From contig JAFEFL010000010.1 of the NCBI GenBank assembly GCA_018240595.1, positions 42,877-106,876 of the forward strand: DNA of 64,000 nucleotides. Direction: 5' to 3'. This document shows positions 8,205-16,195 of this stretch, piece by piece. This stretch comes from Pseudomonadota bacterium. Its GTDB lineage: Bacteria > Pseudomonadota > Alphaproteobacteria > Rhizobiales > Xanthobacteraceae. The position numbers and the translations under genes are program-made. The first letter of the stretch is position 1; each line of letters starts with the position of its first letter. Under the pieces are notes generated by a model, which was given only the letters and a program-made list of their open reading frames with translations, was not told where the DNA came from and ran no database searches.

Positions 8205-9034
8205 CAGCCTTGTCGCCCAGCGCGGCTGGCGATGTAGAGCGACAGCACGGCCGCGTTCGACACGTTGAGGCTCTTGATCTCGCCCGGCATGTCGATGCGC
8301 GCCACGTGATCGCAAATCTCGCGCGTCAATTGCCGCAGGCCCTTGCCCTCGGCGCCGAGCACCAGAGCCAGCGGCTGGCGCAGCTTGAGGTCCGACAGGT
8401 CGGCTTCGCCGGTGGAGTCGAGGCCGACGATGAGAAAGCCGCGCTCCTTCAGCGCCGCAAGGCCGCGCGCCAGGTTCTGCACGGCGATCAGCGGCACATG
8501 TTCGAGCGCGCCGGACGCGGCCTTGGCCAGCGCCGCGGTGGCGTCCGGCGAATGGCGCTGCGTCGTGACGATCGCGGTGGCGGCGAAGGCGGCGGCCGAA
8601 CGGAAGATGGCGCCGACATTGTGCGGGTCGGTGATCTGGTCGAGCACCAGCACCGTGCCGCGCGCCGGCACTTGCTCGATCGCCGGAGCGGGCAGGGGAT
8701 CCGCCTCGAGGTAGAGGCCCTGATGCACGGCGTCGGGCAGGAGCCGCTCGTCGATCGCCGACGGCCGCACGATCTCGGGGGCGAGCGCGCCGGAAACGCC
8801 TTCCTCGGTCAGGCGCCGCGCGGCGTTGTCGGTAGCGAGGAACTTGCGCAGCTTACGGGCCGGGTTGCGCAGGGCCGCGGTGACGGTGTGCCAGCCATAG
8901 AGGATGACGGGTTCGTCGCCCTCGGCGGTGGCGCGCAGGTCCTCGCGCCGTGCCCGCGTGAAGCGCTCGCGGCGGTCGACCTGCTCGTGGGTGGCGCCGG
9001 GTTTCTTGCCGAATTTGCTGGGACGTGAGCTCAT
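8204..9034 (-). CDS. rlmB: SpoU/TrmH-family 2'-O-ribose RNA methyltransferase, RlmB type
   Basis: SAM-dependent methylation of 23S rRNA ribose (Gm2251 in E. coli) is the known role of RlmB. Start taken at MSSRPSKFGKK (276 aa). Residues about 1-60 are a basic leader. The next part is the substrate-binding domain beginning YGWHTVTAALRNP. The C-terminal knotted SPOUT domain has all three motifs: NVGAIFRSA, LVLGAEGKGL and MPGEIKSLNVSNAA. The last contains the asparagines and the knot. Other TrmH-family targets are possible, but the N-terminal domain favours RlmB. Confidence 0.9.
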   Translation of the reverse strand: MSSRPSKFGKKPGATHEQVDRRERFTRARREDLRATAEGDEPVILYGWHTVTAALRNPARKLRKFLATDNAARRLTEEGVSGALAPEIVRPSAIDERLLPDAVHQGLYLEADPLPAPAIEQVPARGTVLVLDQITDPHNVGAIFRSAAAFAATAIVTTQRHSPDATAALAKAASGALEHVPLIAVQNLARGLAALKERGFLIVGLDSTGEADLSDLKLRQPLALVLGAEGKGLRQLTREICDHVARIDMPGEIKSLNVSNAAVLSLYIASRAGRQG

Positions 9035-9103
9035 GGGACGGACCTTTAGAGGATCGGGGGCGGGCCGAACAGCGCCCTGTGGCAACTTTCGGCAACGCGT
9101 CCA

Positions 9104-9132
9104 TTGACTTCCCGGCTGCCCCTGCCCATAAC
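9104..9132 (+). promoter_or_regulatory. Candidate sigma-70 promoter ahead of tRNA-Tyr
   Basis: TTGACT at 9104-9109 and CATAAC at 9127-9132 with 17 bases between. It lies 137 bases upstream of the tRNA. The intervening leader holds GC-rich hairpins (for example CCCCGGC/GCCGGGG at 9240-9257). Confidence 0.4.
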
Positions 9133-9269
9133 CCCTGCCATTCCATCACCGCCCGGTGCGGAATCCCCGTTTCGCTATGGGGATCAAGGCACTAGGGCGG
9201 ACGGCGCAGCAGGCGCCGGGGCGCAAGCCCGGCGGAAAGCCCCGGCCAGCGCCGGGGACACGAGCTTGG

Positions 9270-9354
9270 GGGAGAGTGTCCCGAGCGGCAAAGGGGGCGG
9301 ACTGTAAATCCGCTGGCTATGCCTTCGTAGGTTCGAGTCCTACCTCTCCCACCA
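9270..9354 (+). tRNA. tRNA-Tyr (anticodon GTA)
   Basis: Class II tRNA with long variable arm. Acceptor GGGAGAG/CTCTCCC, anticodon stem GCGGA/TCCGC around loop CTGTAAA (anticodon GTA), T arm GTAGG-TTCGAGT-CCTAC, and CCA encoded at 9352-9354. Length is 85 bases. Confidence 0.96.
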
Positions 9355-9482
9355 TCTCTCCTAAGTCATTGCCAGCCAGGTTCGTTCGAAGGCCCTGCGC
9401 CAAGGCGCGGCGGCGGCCGCGTGATCCGCCGGCGCGCGGCCTCCGTAATAGGGGCAGGTGTTGCCGCTGCAGGAGGGATGAC

Positions 9483-9905
9483 GTGGCGTTTTATGTGGTC
9501 ATCTACGTATTCGTCCTCGCCGTCTTCGTGATCCTGGACGGCATCTGGCTGTCGCAGATGGGGCAGGTGCTCTATCGCCCGGTGCTGGGCGACATCCTCG
9601 CCGACAACGTGCGGATCGTGCCGGCGGTCATCTTCTATCTGCTCTATCCGGTGGGCCTCGAGCTGTTCGCCGTCGTGCCGGCGCTGCGCGCCAGTTCCCT
9701 GCAGCATGCCGCGCTCTATGCGGCGCTGTTCGGCTTGTTCGCCTATGCGACCTATGACCTCACCAATTACGCGACCTTGCGCAACTGGTCGGCCGCGATC
9801 ACCGTGATCGATCTCATCTGGGGCGCTTTCGCCAGCGGCTTTGCGGCAGCGGCGGCTTATCTCCTGAGCCGCGCCGTCATGACGCATTTCGACATCAAGC
9901 TCTGA
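9483..9905 (+). CDS. DUF2177-family inner membrane protein
   Basis: 140 residues with about four membrane segments. It starts at GTG because AGGAGG lies at 9471-9476, six bases upstream; the nearby ATG codons are out of frame. Seen: the N-terminal FVILDGIWLSQMG and the central YATYDLTNYATLRNW, both characteristic of DUF2177. No biochemical role is established for the family, though members often sit near lipid-modification (CFA-type) genes, as here. It abuts the convergent methyltransferase gene with no spacing. Confidence 0.82.
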   Translation: MAFYVVIYVFVLAVFVILDGIWLSQMGQVLYRPVLGDILADNVRIVPAVIFYLLYPVGLELFAVVPALRASSLQHAALYAALFGLFAYATYDLTNYATLRNWSAAITVIDLIWGAFASGFAAAAAYLLSRAVMTHFDIKL

Positions 9906-10931
9906 TCACGCGGCTCTCAGCCGGTAGTGGCTGACGCCCCAGACCTCGCCGTCGTCGTAGCCGAACAGTCCTTCGGTCGCGAGGAAGAACAGGCGCCAGC
10001 GCCGCTGCCATAGCGCGGCATCCCTGCCATAGACCTCGGCCATGATCGCGCGGATCGCGCCGGCATTGTCGTCGAAGTTTTTCAGCCACAGCCGGGCCGT
10101 GTCGCGGTAATGCGTGCCGCTCCAGCGCCAGTCCTGCTCGACGGCGAGGATGTCGCCGAACTCGCGGATGAAATCGTGGCTCGGCATGATGCCGCCGGTG
10201 AAGAAGTGCTGGGCGATCCAGTCGGTCTTGTCGTTGTGGTCGAAGCGATAAGGCGCCCGGCTGTGCGTGAAGACGTGCATGAAGAAGCGCCCGTCTTCGG
10301 CAAGCCATGCGCGCACGCGCTCGAGCAGCCGCCGCCAGTTGACCATGTGCTCGAACATCTCGACCGAAACGATGCGGTCGAAACGGCGGTCCGGCGTGAA
10401 GCCGTTCATGTCGGCGGTGATCACGGTGAGATTGGTCAGGCCTCCCGCCCGCGCCCGGCCTTCGATGAATTCGCGTTGCGAGCGCGAATTGGACACGGCG
10501 ACGATGCGCGATCCCGGATAGTGCCGCGCCATCCACAGCGACAGCGAACCCCAGCCGCAGCCGAGCTCGAGGATCGACTGGCCGTCGGCGAGACCGGCAT
10601 GCGCGGCGGTCTCGGCCAGCGCCTGTTCCTCGGCGGCGGCGAGATCGTCACCCGGCGAGCGGAACAGGCAGCACGAATATTTGCGCTGCGGGCCGAGCAC
10701 GAGGTCGAAGAACGCGGCCGGCACTTCGTAATGCTGTGCATTGGCGTCATCGACATGTTCGGCGATCGGCAGCGCCGCGGTCGACAGGGCGAAAGCGCGG
10801 TTGGCGGCGTCGCCCTGGCTCGCCAGCTTGCGATGCGTGCGGCCGCATAGCGCCGCGATGCCGGCGCGCACCAAGGGATCGGGGATCGGCGTCGACTCGA
10901 TGAACTTCGTCGCGAGCGTGATGGCGCCCAT
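9906..10931 (-). CDS. SAM-dependent methyltransferase of the CFA synthase superfamily (candidate second methylase of furan fatty acid pathway)
   Basis: Start at MGAITLATK (341 aa) with GGGGAG six bases upstream; an ATG two codons earlier overlaps the upstream stop. Seen: HYEVPAAFF at about residue 75, the SAM-binding motif ILELGCGWGSLSLW, and SVEMFEHM. This HYE type is closer to coclaurine N-methyltransferase-like proteins than to classic CFA synthase. It is the last gene of the leftward sigma-chrR-hydrolase-DUF1295 operon. In Rhodopseudomonas palustris, FufM adds the second methyl group in dimethyl furan fatty acid synthesis. This gene or the one at 16192 could be that enzyme; sequence alone cannot decide. 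Confidence 0.85.
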   Translation of the reverse strand: MGAITLATKFIESTPIPDPLVRAGIAALCGRTHRKLASQGDAANRAFALSTAALPIAEHVDDANAQHYEVPAAFFDLVLGPQRKYSCCLFRSPGDDLAAAEEQALAETAAHAGLADGQSILELGCGWGSLSLWMARHYPGSRIVAVSNSRSQREFIEGRARAGGLTNLTVITADMNGFTPDRRFDRIVSVEMFEHMVNWRRLLERVRAWLAEDGRFFMHVFTHSRAPYRFDHNDKTDWIAQHFFTGGIMPSHDFIREFGDILAVEQDWRWSGTHYRDTARLWLKNFDDNAGAIRAIMAEVYGRDAALWQRRWRLFFLATEGLFGYDDGEVWGVSHYRLRAA

Positions 10932-10933
10932 GA

Positions 10934-11737
10934 TCATCTCCCCGGTGGTAGTGGAAAGAAGGCGCTGGTGCGCGCCTGGTAGTCGCGGAAGGCCGGTCCG
11001 CGCGAGCGCAGCATGTGCGCTTCCAGCGGCGGAATGCCGGAGACATAAACGAGAAGCCAGTACATGCAGGCCGGCGCCAGCAGCGCCAGCCAGCCCCAGC
11101 CGTAGGCGCCGGTGAGGTCGATGGCGAGCAGCGGATAAGCCAGCCAGCCGAGCCATTCGAAGAAATAGTTCGGATGCCGCGACAGCGACCACAGGCCGGT
11201 GTCGCAGACGCGGCCCTTGTTGTTCGGATCCTCCTTGAAGGCGCGCAACTGGCGATCGGCGACGCCTTCGCCGACGATGGCGGCCGCCATCACGACGAGC
11301 GCGGCGACGTCCTGAACGCGGAACAGCGGGGCAGGCTGATGCGCGGCGAGAAACACCGCCAGTGCCAGCGGAATCGTGACCCAGGCCTGCTTCTGCAGCA
11401 GCCAGAACATCTGGCGCGGCGCATCAGTGCCCCATTGCCGCGCCATCTCGGCGTAACGCGGATCGTCGGTGATGCCGGCGCTGCGCTGGGCGATGTGCAG
11501 ACCAAGGCGGCTCGCCCAGATCGCGATCATCAGCGCGGCAACGATCTGCCGCGATCCGATCGCATGAAACGGCGCCAGCGCGCTCGCCAGTCCCACGGCG
11601 CCGAGGCCGAAGGTCCAGATCGTATCGACCCAGCCGGAATTTCCGCTGCGTTGCTGCACCAGCCAGGCGCCGGCCATAATCGCCGATAGAGCCACCGCGA
11701 TCGACAACAGCGCGATGAGGAACTGCGCCGCGGTCAT
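10934..11737 (-). CDS. DUF1295 membrane protein (steroid-reductase / isoprenylcysteine methyltransferase-like fold)
   Basis: 267 residues with several membrane segments, and the family motif LWSLSRHPNYFFEWLGW at about residues 185-201. This region binds a nucleotide cofactor (NADPH or SAM) in related membrane reductases and methyltransferases. ATGA overlaps join it to the hydrolase upstream (11734-11737) and to the methyltransferase downstream. The position in an ECF-sigma operon with lipid-modifying enzymes suggests it acts on membrane lipids, perhaps as a reductase. That is an inference. Confidence 0.85.
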   Translation of the reverse strand: MTAAQFLIALLSIAVALSAIMAGAWLVQQRSGNSGWVDTIWTFGLGAVGLASALAPFHAIGSRQIVAALMIAIWASRLGLHIAQRSAGITDDPRYAEMARQWGTDAPRQMFWLLQKQAWVTIPLALAVFLAAHQPAPLFRVQDVAALVVMAAAIVGEGVADRQLRAFKEDPNNKGRVCDTGLWSLSRHPNYFFEWLGWLAYPLLAIDLTGAYGWGWLALLAPACMYWLLVYVSGIPPLEAHMLRSRGPAFRDYQARTSAFFPLPPGR

Positions 11738-12630
11738 GGCTTCGCCGTCCCGCGTGGATTGCGCGCGAAGGCCGCGACCTCGGTGAAGACCGGGGCGAGG
11801 AAGCGAAGCAGCGGCGAGAAGGCGCCGATCAGGCCGAGATGACCGATCCGGGCATAATGCCGTTCCGTCACGGCGCCGCGCAGGCTGCGAATATGCGCGG
11901 CGAGGCGCGTGGTGTTGCCGGGGCTGACGACCTTGTCGCGGCCGGGCGCGATCAGCAGGCTCGGCGGCGCGGCGTCGCCGACATAGCGGATCGGTTGTGT
12001 GTCGATGCGATCGGAACCGCCGAAGATGTCCTGCAGCACCGGATCGACAATGGGCAGGAAATCGTAGGGACCGGCAAGACCCACGAAACCGGCAATATCG
12101 CTCCGTGGATTGAGACCGACGCCGGCGAGCCAGCGTCCGTCGAACGCCAGCATCGCGGCGATATAGGCGCCGGCCGAATGGCCCATCGCCACGATGTGCG
12201 CCGGATTGGCGTTCCACCGTGCCGCATTGTCGCGAATGAAACGTGTCGCCTTGGCGGCGTCCTCGAGGAATTCCGGATAGCGCGCCTGCGGATAGACGCC
12301 GTAATCGGGAACGACCGTGACGATGCCCTGCGCGGCGAGCGATGCGCCGACAAAGCGGTAGATGTCGCGCGCGCCGCTCTGCCAGCTGCCGCCGTAGAAG
12401 AACACAACAGTCGGCGCCGGCGCTTGCGGCTGATCGGCCGGCGCGTAGACATCGAGCAGGCCGCGCGGGCCGGCGCGATAGGGAATGTCGGCGTGGAGCT
12501 GCCAGCCGCGGCGAGGTTGCAGGGCGTTGAGGAGGTCCGCGGCCGAGAAGCCGCGCGCAGCCCAGCGCTGCAAAATTCCGGCGCGCGGCGTCATCGATGC
12601 GGACGTCGTATCGATGATGGGCTGGCCCAA
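11734..12630 (-). CDS. Alpha/beta hydrolase, carboxylesterase/lipase type
   Basis: 298 residues, apparently cytoplasmic. The oxyanion-hole region reads VVFFYGGSWQSG (about residue 75), the nucleophile elbow MGHSAGAY (Ser about 152), the acid is in APGRDKVV and the histidine in GHLGLIG. The pattern is that of BD-FAE/kynurenine-formamidase-like esterases (HGGxW variant). The gene follows the anti-sigma gene by 10 bases and overlaps the DUF1295 gene, so it belongs to the ECF operon. Release of modified acyl chains from lipid would fit, but the substrate is unknown. Confidence 0.85.
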   Translation of the reverse strand: MGQPIIDTTSASMTPRAGILQRWAARGFSAADLLNALQPRRGWQLHADIPYRAGPRGLLDVYAPADQPQAPAPTVVFFYGGSWQSGARDIYRFVGASLAAQGIVTVVPDYGVYPQARYPEFLEDAAKATRFIRDNAARWNANPAHIVAMGHSAGAYIAAMLAFDGRWLAGVGLNPRSDIAGFVGLAGPYDFLPIVDPVLQDIFGGSDRIDTQPIRYVGDAAPPSLLIAPGRDKVVSPGNTTRLAAHIRSLRGAVTERHYARIGHLGLIGAFSPLLRFLAPVFTEVAAFARNPRGTAKP

Positions 12631-12640
12631 GGCGCTCCTC

Positions 12641-13276
12641 TCACAGCCGAACGAAGGGATTGAGCAGCGCGCCGATGAAACCGCTCAGTTTGAGCTGGCC
12701 TTCGAGCGCGACGAGGCAGATGCAGGCCATGTCCGTGCCGACGATCGGACGATGCTCGACATCGCCGTCGGCTTCCTCGAAGTCCCCGGCAAAGAAATCG
12801 CCGCCCTCGTGATGGAAGGATCCGACAAGAATGGAAGTCAGTTCGCTTCCCTCATGCGTGTGCTGTGGCAACCGGGTGCCCGGACCGGCCTTCAGAAGGA
12901 AGACGCGGACATTGCCGGACTCCGGCAGAAGAATAGGGCGCATCTCGACGCCCGGGCCGACCCAGCGCCAGCGCCCCATTTCGTACGGCTTGAGGCAAGC
13001 GGGCAAACCCGGCTCGTTGGCCACCGGTTTTGCGGGCTGCCGGGAATGCTCTCGGTCAATCCGGGCCAGCGTGCGCGCGAGGGCATGCTCAGACATTGGC
13101 GCCGGCGACAGGTCCTCGAGCATGACGCCGCCGACCTGCTCGGCGCCACGCACGAAGCGACGGCATGCGGCGCAACGTTCGAGGTGACTTGCAACGACGA
13201 CGCGCCGCCCGAGATCGAGCGTTCCTGCGGCATAGGCCGCGAGCGTTTCGTCAGAGGGGTGATGACGAATCGTCAT
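12641..13276 (-). CDS. chrR: ChrR-type zinc anti-sigma factor with cupin domain
   Basis: 211 residues. The N-terminal zinc anti-sigma domain shows His-rich IRHHPSDETL and the HLERCAACRRF motif, which together give a His/Cys zinc site. The C-terminal cupin domain carries PQHTHEGSELTS with its metal-binding histidines and a matching glutamate. In Rhodobacter sphaeroides ChrR holds RpoE inactive until singlet oxygen triggers its proteolysis. The start overlaps the stop of the sigma gene (ATGA, 13273-13276), the standard arrangement. High confidence in the family, good confidence in the signal by analogy. Confidence 0.93.
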   Translation of the reverse strand: MTIRHHPSDETLAAYAAGTLDLGRRVVVASHLERCAACRRFVRGAEQVGGVMLEDLSPAPMSEHALARTLARIDREHSRQPAKPVANEPGLPACLKPYEMGRWRWVGPGVEMRPILLPESGNVRVFLLKAGPGTRLPQHTHEGSELTSILVGSFHHEGGDFFAGDFEEADGDVEHRPIVGTDMACICLVALEGQLKLSGFIGALLNPFVRL

Positions 13277-13836
13277 GACAGGTCCCCCACGAGATCGCGC
13301 AGTTTCGCCATGGCGATCCTGATGCGGGATTTCACCGTTCCCAGGGGAATGCCGAGCGTCTGCGCGATCTCGGCATGCGGCTGATCTTCGAAGAAGGACA
13401 GTTCAATCACCTTGATCTGCTCGGGCGGTAGTTGCCGCAATGCATGTCTGACACGTTCGCCACGCTCTGCTTCCGACAGGCTCTCGTCGGGCGCCGCGGC
13501 TTCGTCGATCGCATCCGGCAGGTCGTCGCCGACCGGTACGTCGCGCCACTCCTTACGGAAGCGATCGGTCCGCAGATTGCGTGCGATCGTAAAAATCCAC
13601 GTTGCAGCCGTTGCCCGCGCCGCATCGAAGGTTTCGGCCTTGCGCCAGACGGCGAGCAGGGCTTCCTGCGCCAGTTCATCCGCCAGTCCTTCGTCGGCGC
13701 CGGCGCGCAGCAGATAGGCTTTGATGCGCGGGGCGAAGTGATCGAACAAAGCGCCGAACGCCGCGCGGTCCCGCTGGCGCGCGACCGCCACGATCATTTG
13801 CGAATAATCAAGCGTTGCCAACGGTTTACCGTCCAT
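13273..13836 (-). CDS. rpoE: ECF sigma factor, RpoE/ECF11 type, partner of ChrR
   Basis: Sigma-70 family extracytoplasmic-function factor. Region 2 reads FDHFAPRIKAYLLRAGADE to TFDAARATAATWIFTIARN, and region 4 has LPPEQIKVIELSFFED and the helix-turn-helix HAEIAQTLGIPLGTVKSRI. Start at MDGKPLATL gives 187 aa, the normal ECF size. An alternative ATG at 13932 has a better ribosome site but would lie only a few bases after the predicted transcription start of the sigma promoter at 13941-13967. Expected role: transcribe both arms of the surrounding locus, including its own gene, upon singlet oxygen stress. Confidence 0.92.
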   Translation of the reverse strand: MDGKPLATLDYSQMIVAVARQRDRAAFGALFDHFAPRIKAYLLRAGADEGLADELAQEALLAVWRKAETFDAARATAATWIFTIARNLRTDRFRKEWRDVPVGDDLPDAIDEAAAPDESLSEAERGERVRHALRQLPPEQIKVIELSFFEDQPHAEIAQTLGIPLGTVKSRIRIAMAKLRDLVGDLS

Positions 13837-13940
13837 TGCCGCATCCGTCAGCCGCGCCCGCGCCGGCCGCAGCGACGGTGCCAGGGTTCGAAAGTTGCGG
13901 GCCGTGGGGGAGGCAAGCCGGAGCGCGCTCATATGACCCC

Positions 13941-13967
13941 CTACGGCCGAACGCTGATTTTGGATCA
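13941..13967 (-). promoter_or_regulatory. Predicted RpoE (ECF11) promoter for the leftward sigma-chrR operon
   Basis: Minus-strand TGATCC at 13967-13962, 18 bases, then TA at 13943-13942. TGATCC is the -35 element known for the R. sphaeroides RpoE/ChrR regulon (from memory). The predicted transcript start is near 13935. Confidence 0.7.
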
Positions 13968-13978
13968 CGCCGGGGCAG

Positions 13979-14008
13979 TGATCCAAGCCCGCTCCTGACG
14001 CGTACCTC
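13979..14008 (+). promoter_or_regulatory. Predicted RpoE (ECF11) promoter for the rightward flavoprotein operon
   Basis: TGATCC at 13979-13984, 18 bases, then TACCTC at 14003. It has the same -35 element and spacing as the divergent copy, with the two -35 elements 11 bases apart. The predicted start near 14011 leaves about 50 bases of leader before the flavoprotein ATG. Confidence 0.7.
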
Positions 14009-14060
14009 CAGAACACGCAACCGGGGTTCCCGCAGCGGCGGAGCGAGGACGGAGAGTGCC

Positions 14061-15392
14061 ATGACCGGTGAACCTCGATTGAAAATCGCCGTGATCGGGA
14101 CCGGCATCTCCGGTATGTCGGCGGCCTGGCTCCTGAACCTCGGTCATGAAGTGACTGTGTATGAACGGGCGGGGCGGCCGGGCGGCCATTCCAATACGGT
14201 CGATGCTTCAGGCATTCCAGTCGATACGGGGTTCATTGTCTATAACCCTCTCAATTACCCCAACCTGGCGGCGCTGTTCGACCATCTCGGCGTGCCGACC
14301 AAACCGTCGGACATGTCGTTCGGCGTCTCGCTAGACGCCGGCGATCTGGAATATTCCGGCAGCGATCTTGCCGGCCTGTTCGCGCAGAAGCGCAACCTGC
14401 TGCGGCCGCGCTTCCTGTCGATGCTGCGCGACCTGACGCGCTTCTATCGCGACGCGCCGGCCGCTGCGGCCGCGCTGGCCGATCCGGCCATTACGCTCGG
14501 CGACTATCTGCGTCAGGGCGGTTACGGCGAAGCCTTCTGCCGCGATCACCTTCTGCCGATGGCCGCGGCGATCTGGTCGGCGCCGCCGCAACAGATGCTC
14601 GATTATCCGGCCGCAGCCTTCATTCGCTTTCATGCCAATCACGGCCTCTTGCAGATCGCGGACCGCCCCGAATGGCGCACCGTGGATGGCGGCAGCAAGG
14701 TCTATGTAAAAAAACTGACCGCAGGGTTTGCCGACCGTATCCGGCTCGATTGCGGTGCGGTGTCGGTACGCCGCAGTACGGGCGGCGTGCTTGTGCGCGA
14801 CGGCAAGGGCAGGGTCGAACGTTTCGATCACGTCGTGCTGGCCTCGCACGCCGATCAGTCGCTGGGGTTGCTCGAGGATGCCGACGAGACCGAGCGCCGC
14901 CTGCTCGGTGCGTTCCGCTATAGCCATAATCTTGCAGTCCTGCACACCGATGCGCGCTTCATGCCGAAGCGGCGCGCGGCCTGGTCGAGCTGGAATTTCA
15001 TCGGCGATCGCAGCAGCGATGCCGGCGTCTGCGTGACCTATTGGATGAACCGGCTGCAGTCTCTCGCCGCAGCGCCGGACATGTTCGTTACGCTCAATCC
15101 GCCCGAGCCGCCGCACGCCGGCACGCTGCTGCACAGTGAGGTGTATGAGCACCCGATGTTCGACACTGCGGCAATCCGCGCGCAATCGGAGCTTTGGTCG
15201 CTGCAGGGGCGAGGCAACACGTGGTTCTGCGGCGCCTATTTCGGCGCCGGTTTCCACGAGGATGGTCTGCAGGCGGGGCTCGCGGTCGCCGAAGCTCTCG
15301 GCGGCGTACGCCGGCCCTGGCGTGTCGCCAACGAGTCCGGCCGCATCCATCTGCCGTCGCGATGCGCACCGAACGCCGCGGAGATGGCGTAA
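14061..15392 (+). CDS. FAD-dependent oxidoreductase, amine-oxidase fold, of the ECF/ChrR lipid locus (UfaD/UfaO-type candidate)
   Basis: 443 residues. The dinucleotide-binding N-terminus IAVIGTGISGMSAAWLL is followed by YERAGRPGGHSNT, the typical FAD contact of the amine oxidase/phytoene desaturase fold. A late FAD-binding segment reads WFCGAYFGAGFHEDGLQAG. Start at the ATG after GGACGGAGAGTGCC. It opens the rightward operon with the DUF1365 and CFA-type genes, joined by overlapping stop and start codons. The same trio occurs in the singlet oxygen regulon of R. sphaeroides, where such flavoproteins act on methylated acyl chains of phospholipids. Whether this one is the desaturase or the oxygen-inserting enzyme is not decided here. 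Confidence 0.88.
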   Translation: MTGEPRLKIAVIGTGISGMSAAWLLNLGHEVTVYERAGRPGGHSNTVDASGIPVDTGFIVYNPLNYPNLAALFDHLGVPTKPSDMSFGVSLDAGDLEYSGSDLAGLFAQKRNLLRPRFLSMLRDLTRFYRDAPAAAAALADPAITLGDYLRQGGYGEAFCRDHLLPMAAAIWSAPPQQMLDYPAAAFIRFHANHGLLQIADRPEWRTVDGGSKVYVKKLTAGFADRIRLDCGAVSVRRSTGGVLVRDGKGRVERFDHVVLASHADQSLGLLEDADETERRLLGAFRYSHNLAVLHTDARFMPKRRAAWSSWNFIGDRSSDAGVCVTYWMNRLQSLAAAPDMFVTLNPPEPPHAGTLLHSEVYEHPMFDTAAIRAQSELWSLQGRGNTWFCGAYFGAGFHEDGLQAGLAVAEALGGVRRPWRVANESGRIHLPSRCAPNAAEMA

Positions 15393-16195
15393 TGACGTCC
15401 ACCCAGCCTTTACGGTCGGCACTCTATCTCGGCTCGGTGATGCACCGGCGGTTGTCGCCGCGCCGCCATCGCCTGCGCTATCGCGCTTTCTGGATGCTGA
15501 TCGACCTCGACGAAACCGGCGCGCTGAGCGAGCGCCTCGCGCTGTTCTCGCGCAATCGCTTCAACTTATTCAGCTTCCATGACGCCGATCACGGCGATGG
15601 AGGGCCCGCATCGCTACGAGCCTATGTCGACCGCACACTGTCGGAGCATAATGTGGATTGTCGCGGCGGCCGCATTGCATTGCTCTGCATGCCGCGCATT
15701 CTCGGCTACGTGTTCAACCCGCTCAGCATCTATTTCTGCCATCGCGCCGACGGTTCGCTCGCGGCCCTGCTCTACGAAGTGCGTAACACTTTCGGTGAAA
15801 TGCATAGCTATTTGTTGCCGGTGTCCGGTGACGCGCCGCTGGTGCATCAGCATTGCGCCAAGGAATTCTATGTCTCGCCATTCCTCGGCATGGATATGAC
15901 CTATGACTTCCGCGTCGCGCCGCCCGGCGAGCGCATTTCCGTGGTCGTGGCCGCCGACGACAAGCGCGGCCCCGTGCTGGTCGCCTCGCTGAGCGGGGAG
16001 CGCCGGGCACTGACTGACAGGGCGCTGGCCGCGATCTTCGTCAGCCTGCCGCTGATGACGCTGAAGGTGATGGCGGCGATTCATTGGGAAGCGCTGAAAA
16101 TCTGGTGGAAAGGCATGCGGCTTTATCCGCGGCCGCCGGCGCCGCGACAGGCGGTCACGGCGGGGCCGGTTCCAGGGGGCGGGGATAGACGATGA
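15392..16195 (+). CDS. DUF1365 family protein of the lipid-modification operon
   Basis: 267 residues. The DUF1365 hallmarks are present: LYLGSVMHRRLSPRRHRLRY at the start, then LLCMPRILGYVFNPLSIYFC and LYEVRNTFGEMHSYLL, and later CAKEFYVSPFLGMDM. The start overlaps the flavoprotein stop (TAATG), and its stop overlaps the next start (ATGA). The family has no solved mechanism but always travels with CFA-type methyltransferases and this flavoprotein. In R. sphaeroides the homologous gene pair is needed for furan fatty acids and for ChrR turnover. It is a candidate for the oxygen-dependent ring-forming step or its partner. Confidence 0.9.
   Translation: MTSTQPLRSALYLGSVMHRRLSPRRHRLRYRAFWMLIDLDETGALSERLALFSRNRFNLFSFHDADHGDGGPASLRAYVDRTLSEHNVDCRGGRIALLCMPRILGYVFNPLSIYFCHRADGSLAALLYEVRNTFGEMHSYLLPVSGDAPLVHQHCAKEFYVSPFLGMDMTYDFRVAPPGERISVVVAADDKRGPVLVASLSGERRALTDRALAAIFVSLPLMTLKVMAAIHWEALKIWWKGMRLYPRPPAPRQAVTAGPVPGGGDRR

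Noticed and set aside
13836..14016. Longer N-terminus for the ECF sigma factor
   Set aside because: The extra residues do not look like sigma sequence, and the ATG at 13932 would lie at the predicted transcription start. It is kept only as an alternative.
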